32,166 nucleotides of DNA from Lachnospiraceae bacterium (GCA_017622505.1 JAGAQZ010000100.1:1-32166); one strand, 5' to 3'; positions 8,267 to 14,843 are shown, counted from the first letter of the stretch. The notes: generated from the letters alone by a model not told the origin. A program made the numbers and translations.

Positions 8267-9661
8267 TTAATATACATCATAAAAATCTGTCAATACATAT
8301 TCATATGCCATTCCGTAAGGTTCTTCCATATCGCCGTACTGGAACATAACTACCATTTCACCATGGATTTCAGGTCCGTATTCGCCATCCACTACCTGTC
8401 CGTTGATTACAAAACCGTACGCACCGTCTTCTTCCACTTCAGCCTCCTGAACATCATAGTCATAAGCATCAAAGAACTGACATCCGTATTCGCCGTAATA
8501 GTCTCTTTCCATTACTTCGATTTCAAAACAATTATTGGAATCTAACTTAATTGCGGCAGTACTATAATCATCATCCATATATTGATCATATGTCATTGCA
8601 TCATAAATATCAAAATACTCTTCATCGAAATAAGAACCCATATTCAACCAAAGTTCCCAGAAACCATCTTCATAAACACCATTGCCTGCAGCATCATATG
8701 CAAACGCATTGAATCCAAACCATTCTTCTTCCGCATTTGTACCATTAAGGCCTGCAATTTCATCTTCAGTCAAAGGACGACCGATTAATCCTTCCAAATA
8801 CTCCTGCATTTCATCTGCGCCGGAAACACTTACTAATGTGGAAGTTCCTTCCCACTCACCGTAAATATCATACAAATCATATTCACCGGATGCCGGAACA
8901 TAATCGTAATCATCCGCATCATCCATCATATCATCCAATTCGTCAGGAACTATCGAATCATCATAGTCATCGGAATCGTCATCCTCGTAATCATATGAAT
9001 ATGAATAATCATCATCATATGAATAATCATAGTCATCATCGCTACCTAACATAGAAACACCCGCAATAATGGCAATAATCACTACAATAATACCTATAAT
9101 TAATATTCCGCCACCAATCAAAGCGGCAATCAAGCAACCTTTGCCTTTCTTCTTCTGCGGCTGCGGTGCAGAATTGTAATTATAAGACGCATTTGTTTGC
9201 TGTGCATTATATGTATTCTGAGTACCATAAGGATTCTGTGCACCTGCATTGTATCCCTGGCTTGCTCCGTACGCCATTCCTGCAGTTGCGCTGTCGGGCT
9301 GTGAATACATTGACTGACCTGCATTCTGCGCAGGCTGTGAGTACATCGACTGACCTGCATTCTGTGCAGGCTGTGAGTACATTGACTGACCTACATTCTG
9401 TGCAGGCTGTGAGTACATTGACTGGCTTGCATTCTGTGCAGGTTCCGTATACATAGACTGGCTTGTTCCCTGTGCAGGTTCTGTATACATAGACTGGCTT
9501 GCACTCTGTACAGGTTCAGCAACCGGTGTTGCCGCCGGTGTCTCTACAGTTTCTGCAGCTGCCATAGTTGCTACCGCTGCTTCTGCCGGAATTTTATATC
9601 CGCAATTAGTGCAAAAAGTTGCACCATCTTCTAATTTCGTTCCACATTCAGTACAAAACAA
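8267..9661 (-). CDS. Zinc-ribbon membrane protein with 12-residue tandem repeats
   Basis: 464 residues. The N-terminus is a zinc ribbon with two CxxC knuckles (CTEC at 3-6, CTNC at 17-20). An Ala/Pro/Thr linker follows, then six 12-residue repeats of the type QNAGQSMYSQPA (residues 52-123). A Gln/Asn/Tyr-rich stretch follows, then a basic patch and one membrane span (about 171-205, GCLIAALIGGGILIIGIIVV). Next is a highly acidic Asp/Tyr run, and last a domain of about 200 residues, probably outside the cell. The start is a TTG with AGGAGG eight bases upstream; no ATG fits as well. Zinc-ribbon plus single-span proteins are common in Clostridia, mostly of unknown function. Its 5' end lies about 145 bp from the prophage attachment site. 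Confidence 0.75.
   Translation of the reverse strand: MFCTECGTKLEDGATFCTNCGYKIPAEAAVATMAAAETVETPAATPVAEPVQSASQSMYTEPAQGTSQSMYTEPAQNASQSMYSQPAQNVGQSMYSQPAQNAGQSMYSQPAQNAGQSMYSQPDSATAGMAYGASQGYNAGAQNPYGTQNTYNAQQTNASYNYNSAPQPQKKKGKGCLIAALIGGGILIIGIIVVIIAIIAGVSMLGSDDDYDYSYDDDYSYSYDYEDDDSDDYDDSIVPDELDDMMDDADDYDYVPASGEYDLYDIYGEWEGTSTLVSVSGADEMQEYLEGLIGRPLTEDEIAGLNGTNAEEEWFGFNAFAYDAAGNGVYEDGFWELWLNMGSYFDEEYFDIYDAMTYDQYMDDDYSTAAIKLDSNNCFEIEVMERDYYGEYGCQFFDAYDYDVQEAEVEEDGAYGFVINGQVVDGEYGPEIHGEMVVMFQYGDMEEPYGMAYEYVLTDFYDVY
9293..9508 (-). repeat. Six 36-bp in-frame tandem repeats within the zinc-ribbon gene
   Basis: Six copies of a 36-bp unit encode QxxxQSMY(T/S)(E/Q)P(A/D). Three consecutive copies near 9300-9400 are nearly identical at the DNA level, which points to recent expansion. 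The first two (N-terminal) copies carry TEPA instead of SQPA. Confidence 0.85.
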
Positions 9662-9781
9662 TTTCTTATCCTCCTCTGTTCCGTATCCTCTTTTACGCTT
9701 ATCGTTAGGTAATTATATTACCACATAGAGAATAATAACACGATTATATAAAAGTAATCAAGCAAAAAAACAAAAAACACC

Positions 9782-9805
9782 CTCATAAAAAGGATGTTTT
9801 TGCCA
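9782..9805 (-). terminator. Former tRNA-Thr terminator, now stranded at attL
   Basis: On the minus strand, an imperfect hairpin (arms around AACATCCT and AGGGTGTT) is followed by a T-rich run (9760-9780). It sits immediately beyond the left copy of the tRNA 3' end. Before the prophage integrated, this would have been the terminator of tRNA-Thr. It is now about 9.3 kb away from that gene. Confidence 0.6.
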
Positions 9806-9826
9806 AGCTGCTAACGGGAATCGGAC
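9805..9826. repeat. attL: 22-bp copy of tRNA-Thr 3' end
   Basis: Exact 22-bp match to 19070-19091, beginning AAGCTGCTAACGGG and ending ATCGGAC. It covers the acceptor and T-arm portion of tRNA-Thr(GGU). Sequence similarity stops abruptly on both sides. It is the left boundary of the prophage. Confidence 0.9.
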
Positions 9827-9917
9827 ACAACTAAAAATACTTATAGAAAGGATAGCTGACATTTCTCTGTAAAATAAAATCGAATAATGATAAATGATAA
9901 GAAAAATCTAGCAAAAA

Positions 9918-9953
9918 ATATTGTCCATTCGGTCAATATCTTTTTTTATTTTA
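9918..9953 (+). terminator. Terminator ahead of the structural operon
   Basis: A 9-bp stem with one T-T mismatch (ATATTGTCC with GGTCAATAT) and an ATTC loop is followed by seven T and further T-rich sequence. In the excised circle this follows the integrase gene and att site. It would end replication-module transcripts before the structural genes begin at 10012. The remaining sequence from 9662 to 10011 holds attL but no open frame. I could not find a convincing promoter for the structural operon here; the best -10-like word, TATAAC near 9976, lacks a -35. Confidence 0.65.
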
Positions 9954-10011
9954 TTCTGTTATAGTCTGTATATAACAAGCATAACACTTTTAAAGAAAGG
10001 AATATAAAAGA

Positions 10012-10257
10012 ATGAAAGAATGTAAATTACTTGGAATTGGTAAGCCTTTTACAAGTTATGAAAAGGAATATGTGAATTTGTATGTTGCTTTGAACAGTCC
10101 GAACGTAACTGGTGTTGTTACTTCTGTTGAAAAATGTCGTTCTTCTCTCTTGCCGGAAGATTTATCAGTAAATGATATGGTGGCAATTGAGTATGATGTT
10201 TTTCGTGGTCGCGATAATCAGTATCGTAAATATGTTTCTTCCGTTCGGAAACTGTAA
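10012..10257 (+). CDS. Small phage protein, candidate ssDNA-binding protein
   Basis: 81 residues, with AGAAAGGAA upstream of the ATG. The protein is mixed-charge, strand-rich and without a membrane span or signal: KECKLLGIGKPFTSYEKEYV, then VTGVVTSVEKC, then NDMVAIEYDVFRG and a basic, Tyr-containing C-terminus (RKYVSSVRKL). Filamentous phages usually encode an OB-fold ssDNA-binding protein (gpV in Ff phages) just before the coat genes, and the size and position fit. I see no diagnostic motif, so the function is inferred from context. Its stop overlaps the ATG of the next frame by one base (TAATG). Confidence 0.45.
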   Translation: MKECKLLGIGKPFTSYEKEYVNLYVALNSPNVTGVVTSVEKCRSSLLPEDLSVNDMVAIEYDVFRGRDNQYRKYVSSVRKL

Positions 10258-10601
10258 TGTCTGATACAGAAGAGATTTTAGAAACAACTCCGGAAGAAAG
10301 TACGGAAGAAATATCGGAAGAAACTTCGGAAGAAAATGTGGAAGAAATTTCGGAAGAAGTATCGGAATAAACTTCGGAAGAAAGTGTGGAAGAAATTTCG
10401 GAAGAAGTATCGGAAGAAACTTCGGAAGAAGTTTCGGAAGAGTTTTCGGAAATCACATCGGAAGTAGGTACGGAAACAGTAGTTTATACTACTGACCCTA
10501 TGGTTGTTCCGTGTTTACAAATTATTATTTGCTTTTTAGGTTGTTTTGCAATCTTTGGTGTTTGCAAATTTGCCTATAAATGTCTAGACGTCATATTTTA
10601 A
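10257..10601 (+). pseudogene. Acidic Ser/Glu-repeat membrane protein interrupted by an in-frame stop
   Basis: An ATG at 10257 overlaps the previous stop (TAATG) and opens a frame of SEE/TEE repeats. TAA at 10368-10370 ends it after 37 residues. Read through, the same frame continues with more EEVSEETSEE repeats into a C-terminal membrane segment (about MVVPCLQIIICFLGCFAIFG) and stops at 10599-10601, giving 114 codons. The stop sits where every neighbouring repeat has GAA, so it looks like one G-to-T change. A GTG at 10386 could restart translation to give 71 residues, but its ribosome site is poor. Placement before the coat gene and the single C-terminal span suggest a small virion or membrane protein. 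Whether it is dead or expressed as a shorter product is unclear. Confidence 0.6.
10323..10418 (+). repeat. Tandem 48-bp duplication in the acidic repeat gene
   Basis: 10323-10370 and 10371-10418 are 48-bp copies differing at only two positions: AAT versus AGT, and TAA versus GAA in the last codon. Both begin ACTTCGGAAGAAA. The first copy therefore ends in the stop codon that the second lacks. Confidence 0.85.
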
Positions 10602-10619
10602 AGAAAGGAGTAAAATGCT

Positions 10620-10823
10620 ATGCCTAATTATTTGTTATCTTTAGTTGCAGAAGGTACTTACACAACCGGTAAAGTGCTTTCAAGTATCGTAACAAGTGAT
10701 ATGATTGGCGGTGTTCTTGATGAAATCATCAATGTTCTTCCTGTCGTATTGCCCGTTGCTATCGGCTTTATTGGCGTTCGTAAGGGTATTGGCTTTGTGC
10801 TTGGTACTTTACACTCTGCGTAA
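10620..10823 (+). CDS. Candidate major coat protein
   Basis: 67 residues, with AGAAAGGAG nine bases before the ATG. An N-terminal Ser/Thr-containing amphipathic part (SLVAEGTYTTGKVLSSIV) and an acidic middle (DEIINV) precede one strongly hydrophobic helix (about 40-62, VLPVVLPVAIGFIGVRKGIG) with a basic RK inside its end. A short helical protein with one span, amphipathic before and basic after, is the pattern of filamentous phage major coat proteins. It is followed immediately by a strong terminator, as in Ff phages, where termination after gene VIII keeps the coat transcript dominant. There is no cleavable signal peptide, so it would insert by its own span. Confidence 0.65.
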   Translation: MPNYLLSLVAEGTYTTGKVLSSIVTSDMIGGVLDEIINVLPVVLPVAIGFIGVRKGIGFVLGTLHSA

Positions 10824-10834
10824 GCCTACTACTG

Positions 10835-10868
10835 AAAGGGTGGAGTCAGCTCCACCCTTTTATTTTTT
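10835..10868 (+). terminator. Terminator after the coat gene
   Basis: A perfect 11-bp stem (AAAGGGTGGAG with CTCCACCCTTT) with a TCAG tetraloop is followed by TATTTTTT. It lies 12 bases beyond the coat stop codon and just before the adsorption gene, whose ribosome site (AGAAAGGG) starts at the end of the U-tract. Probably a partial terminator that sets coat protein above the minor proteins. Confidence 0.85.
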
Positions 10869-10883
10869 AGAAAGGGAATTTGT

Positions 10884-12191
10884 ATGAAAAAAATATTAAA
10901 AATAATACCTTTGATTTTAATTTTTGTATTTGTATTTAGTTTGAATATATATGCTGCTGGTACTGATTCTTCTGATACTCCTATGTTTGCTATAACAAAT
11001 TATGATTCTTATTATGCAGAAATGATTAGTTTGGGGATTGCAAAGTATAAAAGCGATACCGGATATGATGGAAAAGTATTTTGTTATGCGGATTTAGTGA
11101 ATACGGATAGTGCTTCTTTACATCGTTTGGATTTTTATATTGCGCCGCTTGATTCTTCATATTTTACCTATACAACAAACTCTGTTACTTTTCACAATGA
11201 TAGTGGTATATCGCAGTATTATTTGTATGCGTCTGGTGGTGTAAGTAATTATTTTGATGCGCAGTATAAGAACAGTATCACTTCTGTTGTTTTGTCGAAT
11301 AATAGTAGTGCTAAAAATCTTGTAATCTATGTATCGCAAGATTTATCTGCAAATCTAACAGATAAAGAAACGCTTTATTATAAATCACCTGCTCCTTTAT
11401 ATCCGGTTGAAGAAGAACCGGAAGAAGATAACGATTTCTTCTTTGGTGCTTTTGAAGATTTTGCAGATTTCGGTGAAGAAAGTGCAGAACATTATAACAA
11501 TGCTATGAATCAAACTTTAACTGATAATTCTAATAGTCCTAATGATTCAGTATTTATGAATATATTGCAAGCTATGGTTGGAAGCTTGACTACAAATAAT
11601 TCTATTACTCAGCAGATAAGCAATCAGTTGCAGCATTTCACCGAACAATTTTTCAATAACTTTGCTCAATACTCTCTCGGACTTATGACGGATATATTGA
11701 ATACTCTTAATGAATTTACGGGTAAGTTTGACGGACTATTGGATATTGTGAATCAGCTATATAATTCGGGAATCGGCTCAAATGGTGAATTTGGACTTGA
11801 TAACATGTTCTCTTATTGGCTTGTTCCAAGTGATGAGTTTATAGATTCGCAATATAATAAGCTGGTCGGTGCTTTGCCTTTTATCGATGAAATTCAAGGT
11901 ATATCCGATACTTTGCTTAACTTATTTCAAACTGTGGAACCGAAAAGCCCTACTATTACTATTCACGCAGGCACTTATGGATTTATTGTTCTTACAGACG
12001 ATTGTGTGATTGATTTTGATTGGTTTCTTGATTGGAAACCTTATACGGATATATTTATTGCGGTATTTGTATACGCTGGACTTGCTTTGCATTTAGTTAG
12101 ACAGTTGCCTGGTATTCTTGGCGGTACTTCTTCCGTTGTAAATTCAGCTAGTGGACTTGATAAACCGCAGAAAGGGGGAAAAGGCTCGTGA
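10884..12191 (+). CDS. Candidate adsorption (minor coat, pIII-like) protein
   Basis: 435 residues, the largest structural gene of the element. A clear signal peptide (MKKILKIIPLILIFVFVFSL...YAAG, about 1-26) is followed by a Tyr/Ser-rich exported domain (27-170). Next is an acidic hinge (EEEPEEDNDFFFGAFEDFADFGEE, ~175-200), an Asn/Gln-rich helical stretch (200-300), then CVIDFDWFLDWKPYTDIF and one C-terminal membrane span (~385-405, IAVFVYAGLALHLV) ending in a short Gly/Lys cytoplasmic tail. Signal peptide, long exported region and C-terminal anchor at this position, between coat and Zot genes, are the layout of the filamentous phage receptor-binding protein. The sequence is unlike Gram-negative pIII and would need to recognise a Gram-positive surface. 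Its stop overlaps the next start (GTGA). Confidence 0.7.
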   Translation: MKKILKIIPLILIFVFVFSLNIYAAGTDSSDTPMFAITNYDSYYAEMISLGIAKYKSDTGYDGKVFCYADLVNTDSASLHRLDFYIAPLDSSYFTYTTNSVTFHNDSGISQYYLYASGGVSNYFDAQYKNSITSVVLSNNSSAKNLVIYVSQDLSANLTDKETLYYKSPAPLYPVEEEPEEDNDFFFGAFEDFADFGEESAEHYNNAMNQTLTDNSNSPNDSVFMNILQAMVGSLTTNNSITQQISNQLQHFTEQFFNNFAQYSLGLMTDILNTLNEFTGKFDGLLDIVNQLYNSGIGSNGEFGLDNMFSYWLVPSDEFIDSQYNKLVGALPFIDEIQGISDTLLNLFQTVEPKSPTITIHAGTYGFIVLTDDCVIDFDWFLDWKPYTDIFIAVFVYAGLALHLVRQLPGILGGTSSVVNSASGLDKPQKGGKGS

Positions 12192-12451
12192 TATTTGAAA
12201 TGTTAATCGGCCATTCTGTTGAATTTCTTATTGAACACTTTGCAGAAGCTGGCGGTATTGATTGGTTGATTGAATTTATCGAAAATCTTGTTAATTTGTT
12301 GCCTTACTTCAAAGAAATAATCTCATACGCGTATTTCTTTTTACCCGTAGATTATTTTATCCCACTCTTTTCTGTGGTGTTTGGTATTATTGCTTTTCGC
12401 ATTGTTATTGCGATTGTTAAATTGATTATTGATGTAGTGCCGGTATGGTAG
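12188..12451 (+). CDS. Small membrane protein, candidate pVI-like minor coat protein
   Basis: 87 residues starting with GTG at 12188, overlapping the previous stop by four bases. The ribosome site is AGAAAGGGGGAAAAGG. The N-terminal half is amphipathic helix (FLIEHFAEAGGIDWLIEFIENLV). The C-terminal half holds one or two hydrophobic segments (SYAYFFLPVDYFIPLFSVVFG and IAFRIVIAIVKLIIDVV). A short, mostly helical membrane protein between the adsorption gene and the Zot gene is the usual place of the pVI/DUF2523-type minor coat protein that ends the virion with pIII. Assignment rests on position and topology. Confidence 0.6.
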   Translation: MIFEMLIGHSVEFLIEHFAEAGGIDWLIEFIENLVNLLPYFKEIISYAYFFLPVDYFIPLFSVVFGIIAFRIVIAIVKLIIDVVPVW

Positions 12452-12464
12452 AAAGGGAAATTAA

Positions 12465-13310
12465 ATGATAGATATGTTTATGAGAATGTGGGATTTGCTT
12501 AAATATCCCTTTGCGGTATGTATGTCCGTATATTTGATATATTACGGCATTGTTTATTTGAATATCATTATTCAATCGAAAAAGACCGGTAAAAAGCCTT
12601 TGCCGAAACATAAGAAAGTAAAGCAAAAAGGTGTATTTGAAAAGTTATTCATTCAAGCACCGAAACAGATTGCTCTTGATAGATTGAATTATGATCCTGA
12701 TGATTTTACATATCAAGGTATTATTATTTTTGAAGGTAAACAAGGACGCGGCAAGACTATCAGTGAAATCGAATATGCTACGCGTATGCTTGATGAATTT
12801 CCAAAAGCAAAGTGTGTATCGAATCTTGCCTATAACAGACAGAATGCAAAGTTGACACATTGGAAAATGTTGACAGATTATAAGAATGGTCCGCATGGCG
12901 TTGTTGTTATTATTGATGAAACGCAGAACTGGTTTTCTTGCAAAGACAGTAAAAACTTTCCACCGGAAATGCTCTCTGTTGTTACCCAGAACAGAAAGAA
13001 CAGACGTATTATTCTTGGCTCTGCTCAATCATTTTATATGCTGGCTAAAGATATTCGTACACAATGTACGGAAGTACGCTCTTGTTTTACAATTTTAGGC
13101 TGCATAACCTTTGTATTAAGACGTGAACCTATTTGTAATTCAGCTGGTGATGTAGAAAAATGGAAATATCGTGGATTCTATTGGTATGTTCATACGCAGG
13201 AACTCCGTGACGCATACGATACCTATGAAGTAATTGACAGAATGTCAAAAGCCGGTTGGAATGACAGACCGGTTGTTCAGAATACAGAAACTGTTTATGC
13301 AAATAAATAA
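12465..13310 (+). CDS. zot: Zot-like (gpI) phage assembly ATPase
   Basis: 281 residues, the marker gene of filamentous phages: an inner-membrane ATPase driving assembly and extrusion of the virion. The P-loop is FEGKQGRGKT (Walker A, residues 91-98) and Walker B is VVVIIDE (146-152), followed by Q-N-W-F. The sensor-like region TQNRKNRRIILGSAQSF matches Zot proteins. A single membrane span lies at about residues 14-34 (YPFAVCMSVYLIYYGIVYLN), before the ATPase domain, followed by a Lys-rich segment. Ff gpI has its span after the ATPase domain, so the topology differs. The start has AGAAAGGGAA upstream, and a terminator follows the stop at once. No secretin gene is present, consistent with a host lacking an outer membrane. 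Confidence 0.9.
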   Translation: MIDMFMRMWDLLKYPFAVCMSVYLIYYGIVYLNIIIQSKKTGKKPLPKHKKVKQKGVFEKLFIQAPKQIALDRLNYDPDDFTYQGIIIFEGKQGRGKTISEIEYATRMLDEFPKAKCVSNLAYNRQNAKLTHWKMLTDYKNGPHGVVVIIDETQNWFSCKDSKNFPPEMLSVVTQNRKNRRIILGSAQSFYMLAKDIRTQCTEVRSCFTILGCITFVLRREPICNSAGDVEKWKYRGFYWYVHTQELRDAYDTYEVIDRMSKAGWNDRPVVQNTETVYANK

Positions 13311-13341
13311 AGGGAACTCTGCCACGCAGAGTCCCTTTTTA
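13309..13341 (+). terminator. Bidirectional terminator after the Zot gene
   Basis: A 12-bp stem with one bulged A (AAAGGGAACTCTG with CAGAGTCCCTTT) is followed by TTAT. It overlaps the Zot stop codon and lies just beyond the end of the convergent membrane gene (stop at 13346), so it may serve both. Confidence 0.8.
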
Positions 13342-13345
13342 TTTG

Positions 13346-13684
13346 CTATCTGTATCTGTATTTGCCATATTCGTCTTGTGGTTGTGTTTTGGGTTGTTCT
13401 TCTCTCTTCTCGGTATTATTTTTTATTGTTTCTATATTTTCAGCCATTTCCGATACAAGTCCTAAACCTATAACTGATACATAAGATATACCACAACCGG
13501 CAATTGCTATAATGATAAATTCCGCTATTGCTAATATTATAAAAATTGTTAGTGCTCCTTCTATTGGCATTGCATATCCTATACTGACAGTTATAAATGC
13601 AAGACCGCCGGCCAGTAAGATAGATAATACGCAACCGACTATAACTATAACATCAATTAATACTTTTGCTCTTTTATACCACAT
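13346..13684 (-). CDS. Prophage membrane protein of unknown function, antisense to the structural operon
   Basis: 112 residues from the ATG at 13684, chosen because AGGGGG lies nine bases upstream; an in-frame ATG at 13711 lacks a ribosome site. Two or three membrane segments (VLIDVIVIVGCVLSILLAGG, LTIFIILAIAEFIIIAIAGC) are followed by a charged cytoplasmic tail (AENIETIKNNTEKREEQPKT...DEYGKYRYR). I do not recognise the family. It lies beside the repressor and is transcribed in the same leftward direction, away from the virion genes, which suggests expression in the lysogen. A role in superinfection exclusion or host modification is speculation. Confidence 0.65.
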   Translation of the reverse strand: MWYKRAKVLIDVIVIVGCVLSILLAGGLAFITVSIGYAMPIEGALTIFIILAIAEFIIIAIAGCGISYVSVIGLGLVSEMAENIETIKNNTEKREEQPKTQPQDEYGKYRYR

Positions 13685-13745
13685 TGTTTTTATCCCCCTT
13701 GTTTTATACAAGTAGTATAAAAATATATGATTATGATGTCAAATA

Positions 13746-13771
13746 AAAAAGAGTGATTACTCACTCTTTTT
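13746..13771 (-). terminator. Terminator of the repressor gene
   Basis: Perfect 11-bp arms (AAAAAGAGTGA and TCACTCTTTTT) around a 4-nt loop that contains the repressor's TAA. T-runs are present on both sides, so it may act in both directions. Confidence 0.75.
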
Positions 13772-14116
13772 GAATTGTTGTATAAAATTATAAACTGCAT
13801 TCCACTCTTCCGTAGACATGTTAGCAAGTTTTTTTAGTGCATCGTTTAGTGCGGAATTATCAGTTATTTTTTCGTCAATGTAATTTTTTATTTTATCTTT
13901 TTGTGATGTATCTATGAATTTGGGTAATTCATTTTTTTCAATGTATTTTCTTGATATTTTGTATTTGTATTCCATTAACATTAAAGTTTGTTCACTTGGA
14001 ATATTCTCGCCGCTTTCAATTTTGCTTATTGCGCTTCTTGATATTCCTAGTTCTTTTGCAAAGTCTGTTTGGCTCTTTCCTATTGCTTCTCTTACTTCTT
14101 TTATTCTATTGTGCAT
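13757..14116 (-). CDS. XRE-family phage repressor
   Basis: 119 residues. The N-terminal helix-turn-helix of the Cro/CI type (about residues 4-60) reads IKEVREAIGKSQTDFAKELGI then SRSAISKIESGENIPSEQTL, the standard HTH_3 pattern. The C-terminal half is helical and charged, without a LexA/CI-type self-cleaving peptidase domain, so SOS-triggered autocleavage is not expected. AAAGGTGGTGA precedes the ATG. It is divergent from the early genes, its promoter (14140-14168) lies back to back with theirs, and palindromic sites lie between, the standard arrangement of a lysogeny switch. Likely represses replication and early genes and controls itself. Confidence 0.85.
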   Translation of the reverse strand: MHNRIKEVREAIGKSQTDFAKELGISRSAISKIESGENIPSEQTLMLMEYKYKISRKYIEKNELPKFIDTSQKDKIKNYIDEKITDNSALNDALKKLANMSTEEWNAVYNFIQQFKKSE

Positions 14117-14139
14117 TTAATCACCACCTTTCTAATTAA

Positions 14140-14168
14140 AATATATCAAATTATATACATTAAGTCAA
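14140..14168 (-). promoter_or_regulatory. Repressor promoter
   Basis: On the minus strand, -35 TTGACT (14163-14168), a 17-base spacer and -10 TATATT (14140-14145), about 25 bases ahead of the repressor ATG. A TATATCA half-site at 14142-14148 overlaps the -10, fitting autoregulation. Confidence 0.75.
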
Positions 14169-14177
14169 CAAAAACTA

Positions 14178-14206
14178 TTGACAATGCGCATTTAATGATA
14201 TATACT
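14178..14206 (+). promoter_or_regulatory. Early rightward phage promoter
   Basis: Consensus -35 TTGACA (14178-14183), a 17-base spacer and -10 TATACT (14201-14206). It should drive the small-gene cluster and possibly rep-int. The -35 elements of the two divergent promoters are only about nine bases apart. Confidence 0.85.
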
Positions 14207-14235
14207 ATGTATATCAGATGTACATTGAATGTACA
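14196..14235. promoter_or_regulatory. Palindromic operator candidates
   Basis: Two inverted repeats. TGATATA...TATATCA (14196-14216) overlaps the -10 of the early promoter. TGTACATTGAATGTACA (14219-14235) is a perfect 8+1+8 palindrome just downstream of the likely transcription start. A 10-bp palindrome AATGCGCATT (14183-14192) lies in the spacer. Binding by the adjacent XRE repressor is inferred. Confidence 0.65.
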
Positions 14236-14256
14236 AAAAGAAAGGAAATAATATAT

Positions 14257-14475
14257 ATGGTTGATTGGAAAGAATATAACCCTATTGAATTATTTGAACT
14301 TAAGCGTGGAAAAGTATTTTTTTATGGACAAGATTTCGGTTTTTTTGATTGCACTCCTTTTGCGGAATTTTGGGTTTTAAACTTTCTTCCCGTTCTTTTG
14401 ATTTTATCTGATTTTCGCATTTTATCTGTTTTCGAAATGGATTCTTATACTATTTGTATTGTTTCGAGAAACTAG
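14257..14475 (+). CDS. Small phage protein of unknown function
   Basis: 72 residues (MVDWKEYNPIELFELKRGKV...). First gene after the early promoter. I start at 14257 because AAGAAAGGA lies about nine bases before it; an in-frame ATG at 14218 falls inside the operator. The protein is rich in Phe (VFFYGQDFGFFDCTPFAEFW) with a hydrophobic central part (VLNFLPVLLILSDFRIL) that may touch the membrane. No family recognised. Confidence 0.55.
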   Translation: MVDWKEYNPIELFELKRGKVFFYGQDFGFFDCTPFAEFWVLNFLPVLLILSDFRILSVFEMDSYTICIVSRN

Positions 14476-14524
14476 TCATTTATGAAAATTTACATAGATG
14501 AAATAAACGAAAGGAGTAGACAGT

Positions 14525-14635
14525 ATGAGTTATAAGATTGTCGAAAGCGGTTGCTTAATCTTCTGCAATGGTTGTATCGTGGCAGAAACTCCCACAGAAG
14601 AAGAAGCAATCGCGTTCATCAAAGAACATTCTTGA
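14525..14635 (+). CDS. 36-residue phage microprotein
   Basis: MSYKIVESGCLIFCNGCIVA... ending EEAIAFIKEHS. GAAAGGAG lies eight bases before the ATG, an excellent ribosome site, which is the main reason to call so short a frame. It has three cysteines (positions 10, 14, 17) in a CxxxCxxC pattern, which could bind a metal, and an amphipathic C-terminal helix. Function unknown. Confidence 0.6.
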   Translation: MSYKIVESGCLIFCNGCIVAETPTEEEAIAFIKEHS

Positions 14636-14653
14636 TTATATCAGTTTGTTCCG

Positions 14654-14672
14654 GGGCGGTCAAGTGCCGCCC
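14654..14672 (+). terminator. GC-rich hairpin between small phage genes
   Basis: A 7-bp stem (GGGCGGT with GCCGCCC, one G-T pair) with a 5-nt loop. It is not followed by a T-run, so it may be a transcript-stabilising or attenuating hairpin rather than a true terminator. It stands out in an AT-rich element. Confidence 0.4.
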
Positions 14673-14701
14673 TATTATGAGAATAGAAAGGAATAATTAA
14701 A

Positions 14702-14824
14702 ATGATTGATTTTTTTAGTGCTTTAGGTCCTGACGTTGCGTGTATGCTTATATTTTGTGTTTCAGGCTTAATATTCACTTTTTTGGTGGGTATATTTGTT
14801 TTGTTGCATGATATTTTTTATTAG
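14702..14824 (+). CDS. 40-residue phage membrane microprotein
   Basis: MIDFFSALGPDVACMLIFCV... with AGAAAGGAA before the ATG. About residues 13-36 form one membrane span (CMLIFCVSGLIFTFLVGIFVLL). The stop is followed directly by the ribosome site of the next gene. Function unknown; it could be a minor virion protein or a membrane regulator. Confidence 0.6.
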   Translation: MIDFFSALGPDVACMLIFCVSGLIFTFLVGIFVLLHDIFY

Positions 14825-14843
14825 AAGAAAGGAAGAAGAAAAA

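Noticed and set aside
9293-9508. Regular 36-bp repeats resembling a CRISPR array
   Set aside because: The copies are contiguous without spacers, stay in one reading frame and encode 12-residue protein repeats.
10118-10456. Minus-strand Ser-rich open frame of 112 codons
   Set aside because: It is the reverse reading of the GAA/TCG repeats of the plus-strand gene, has no ribosome site and crosses two plus-strand genes.
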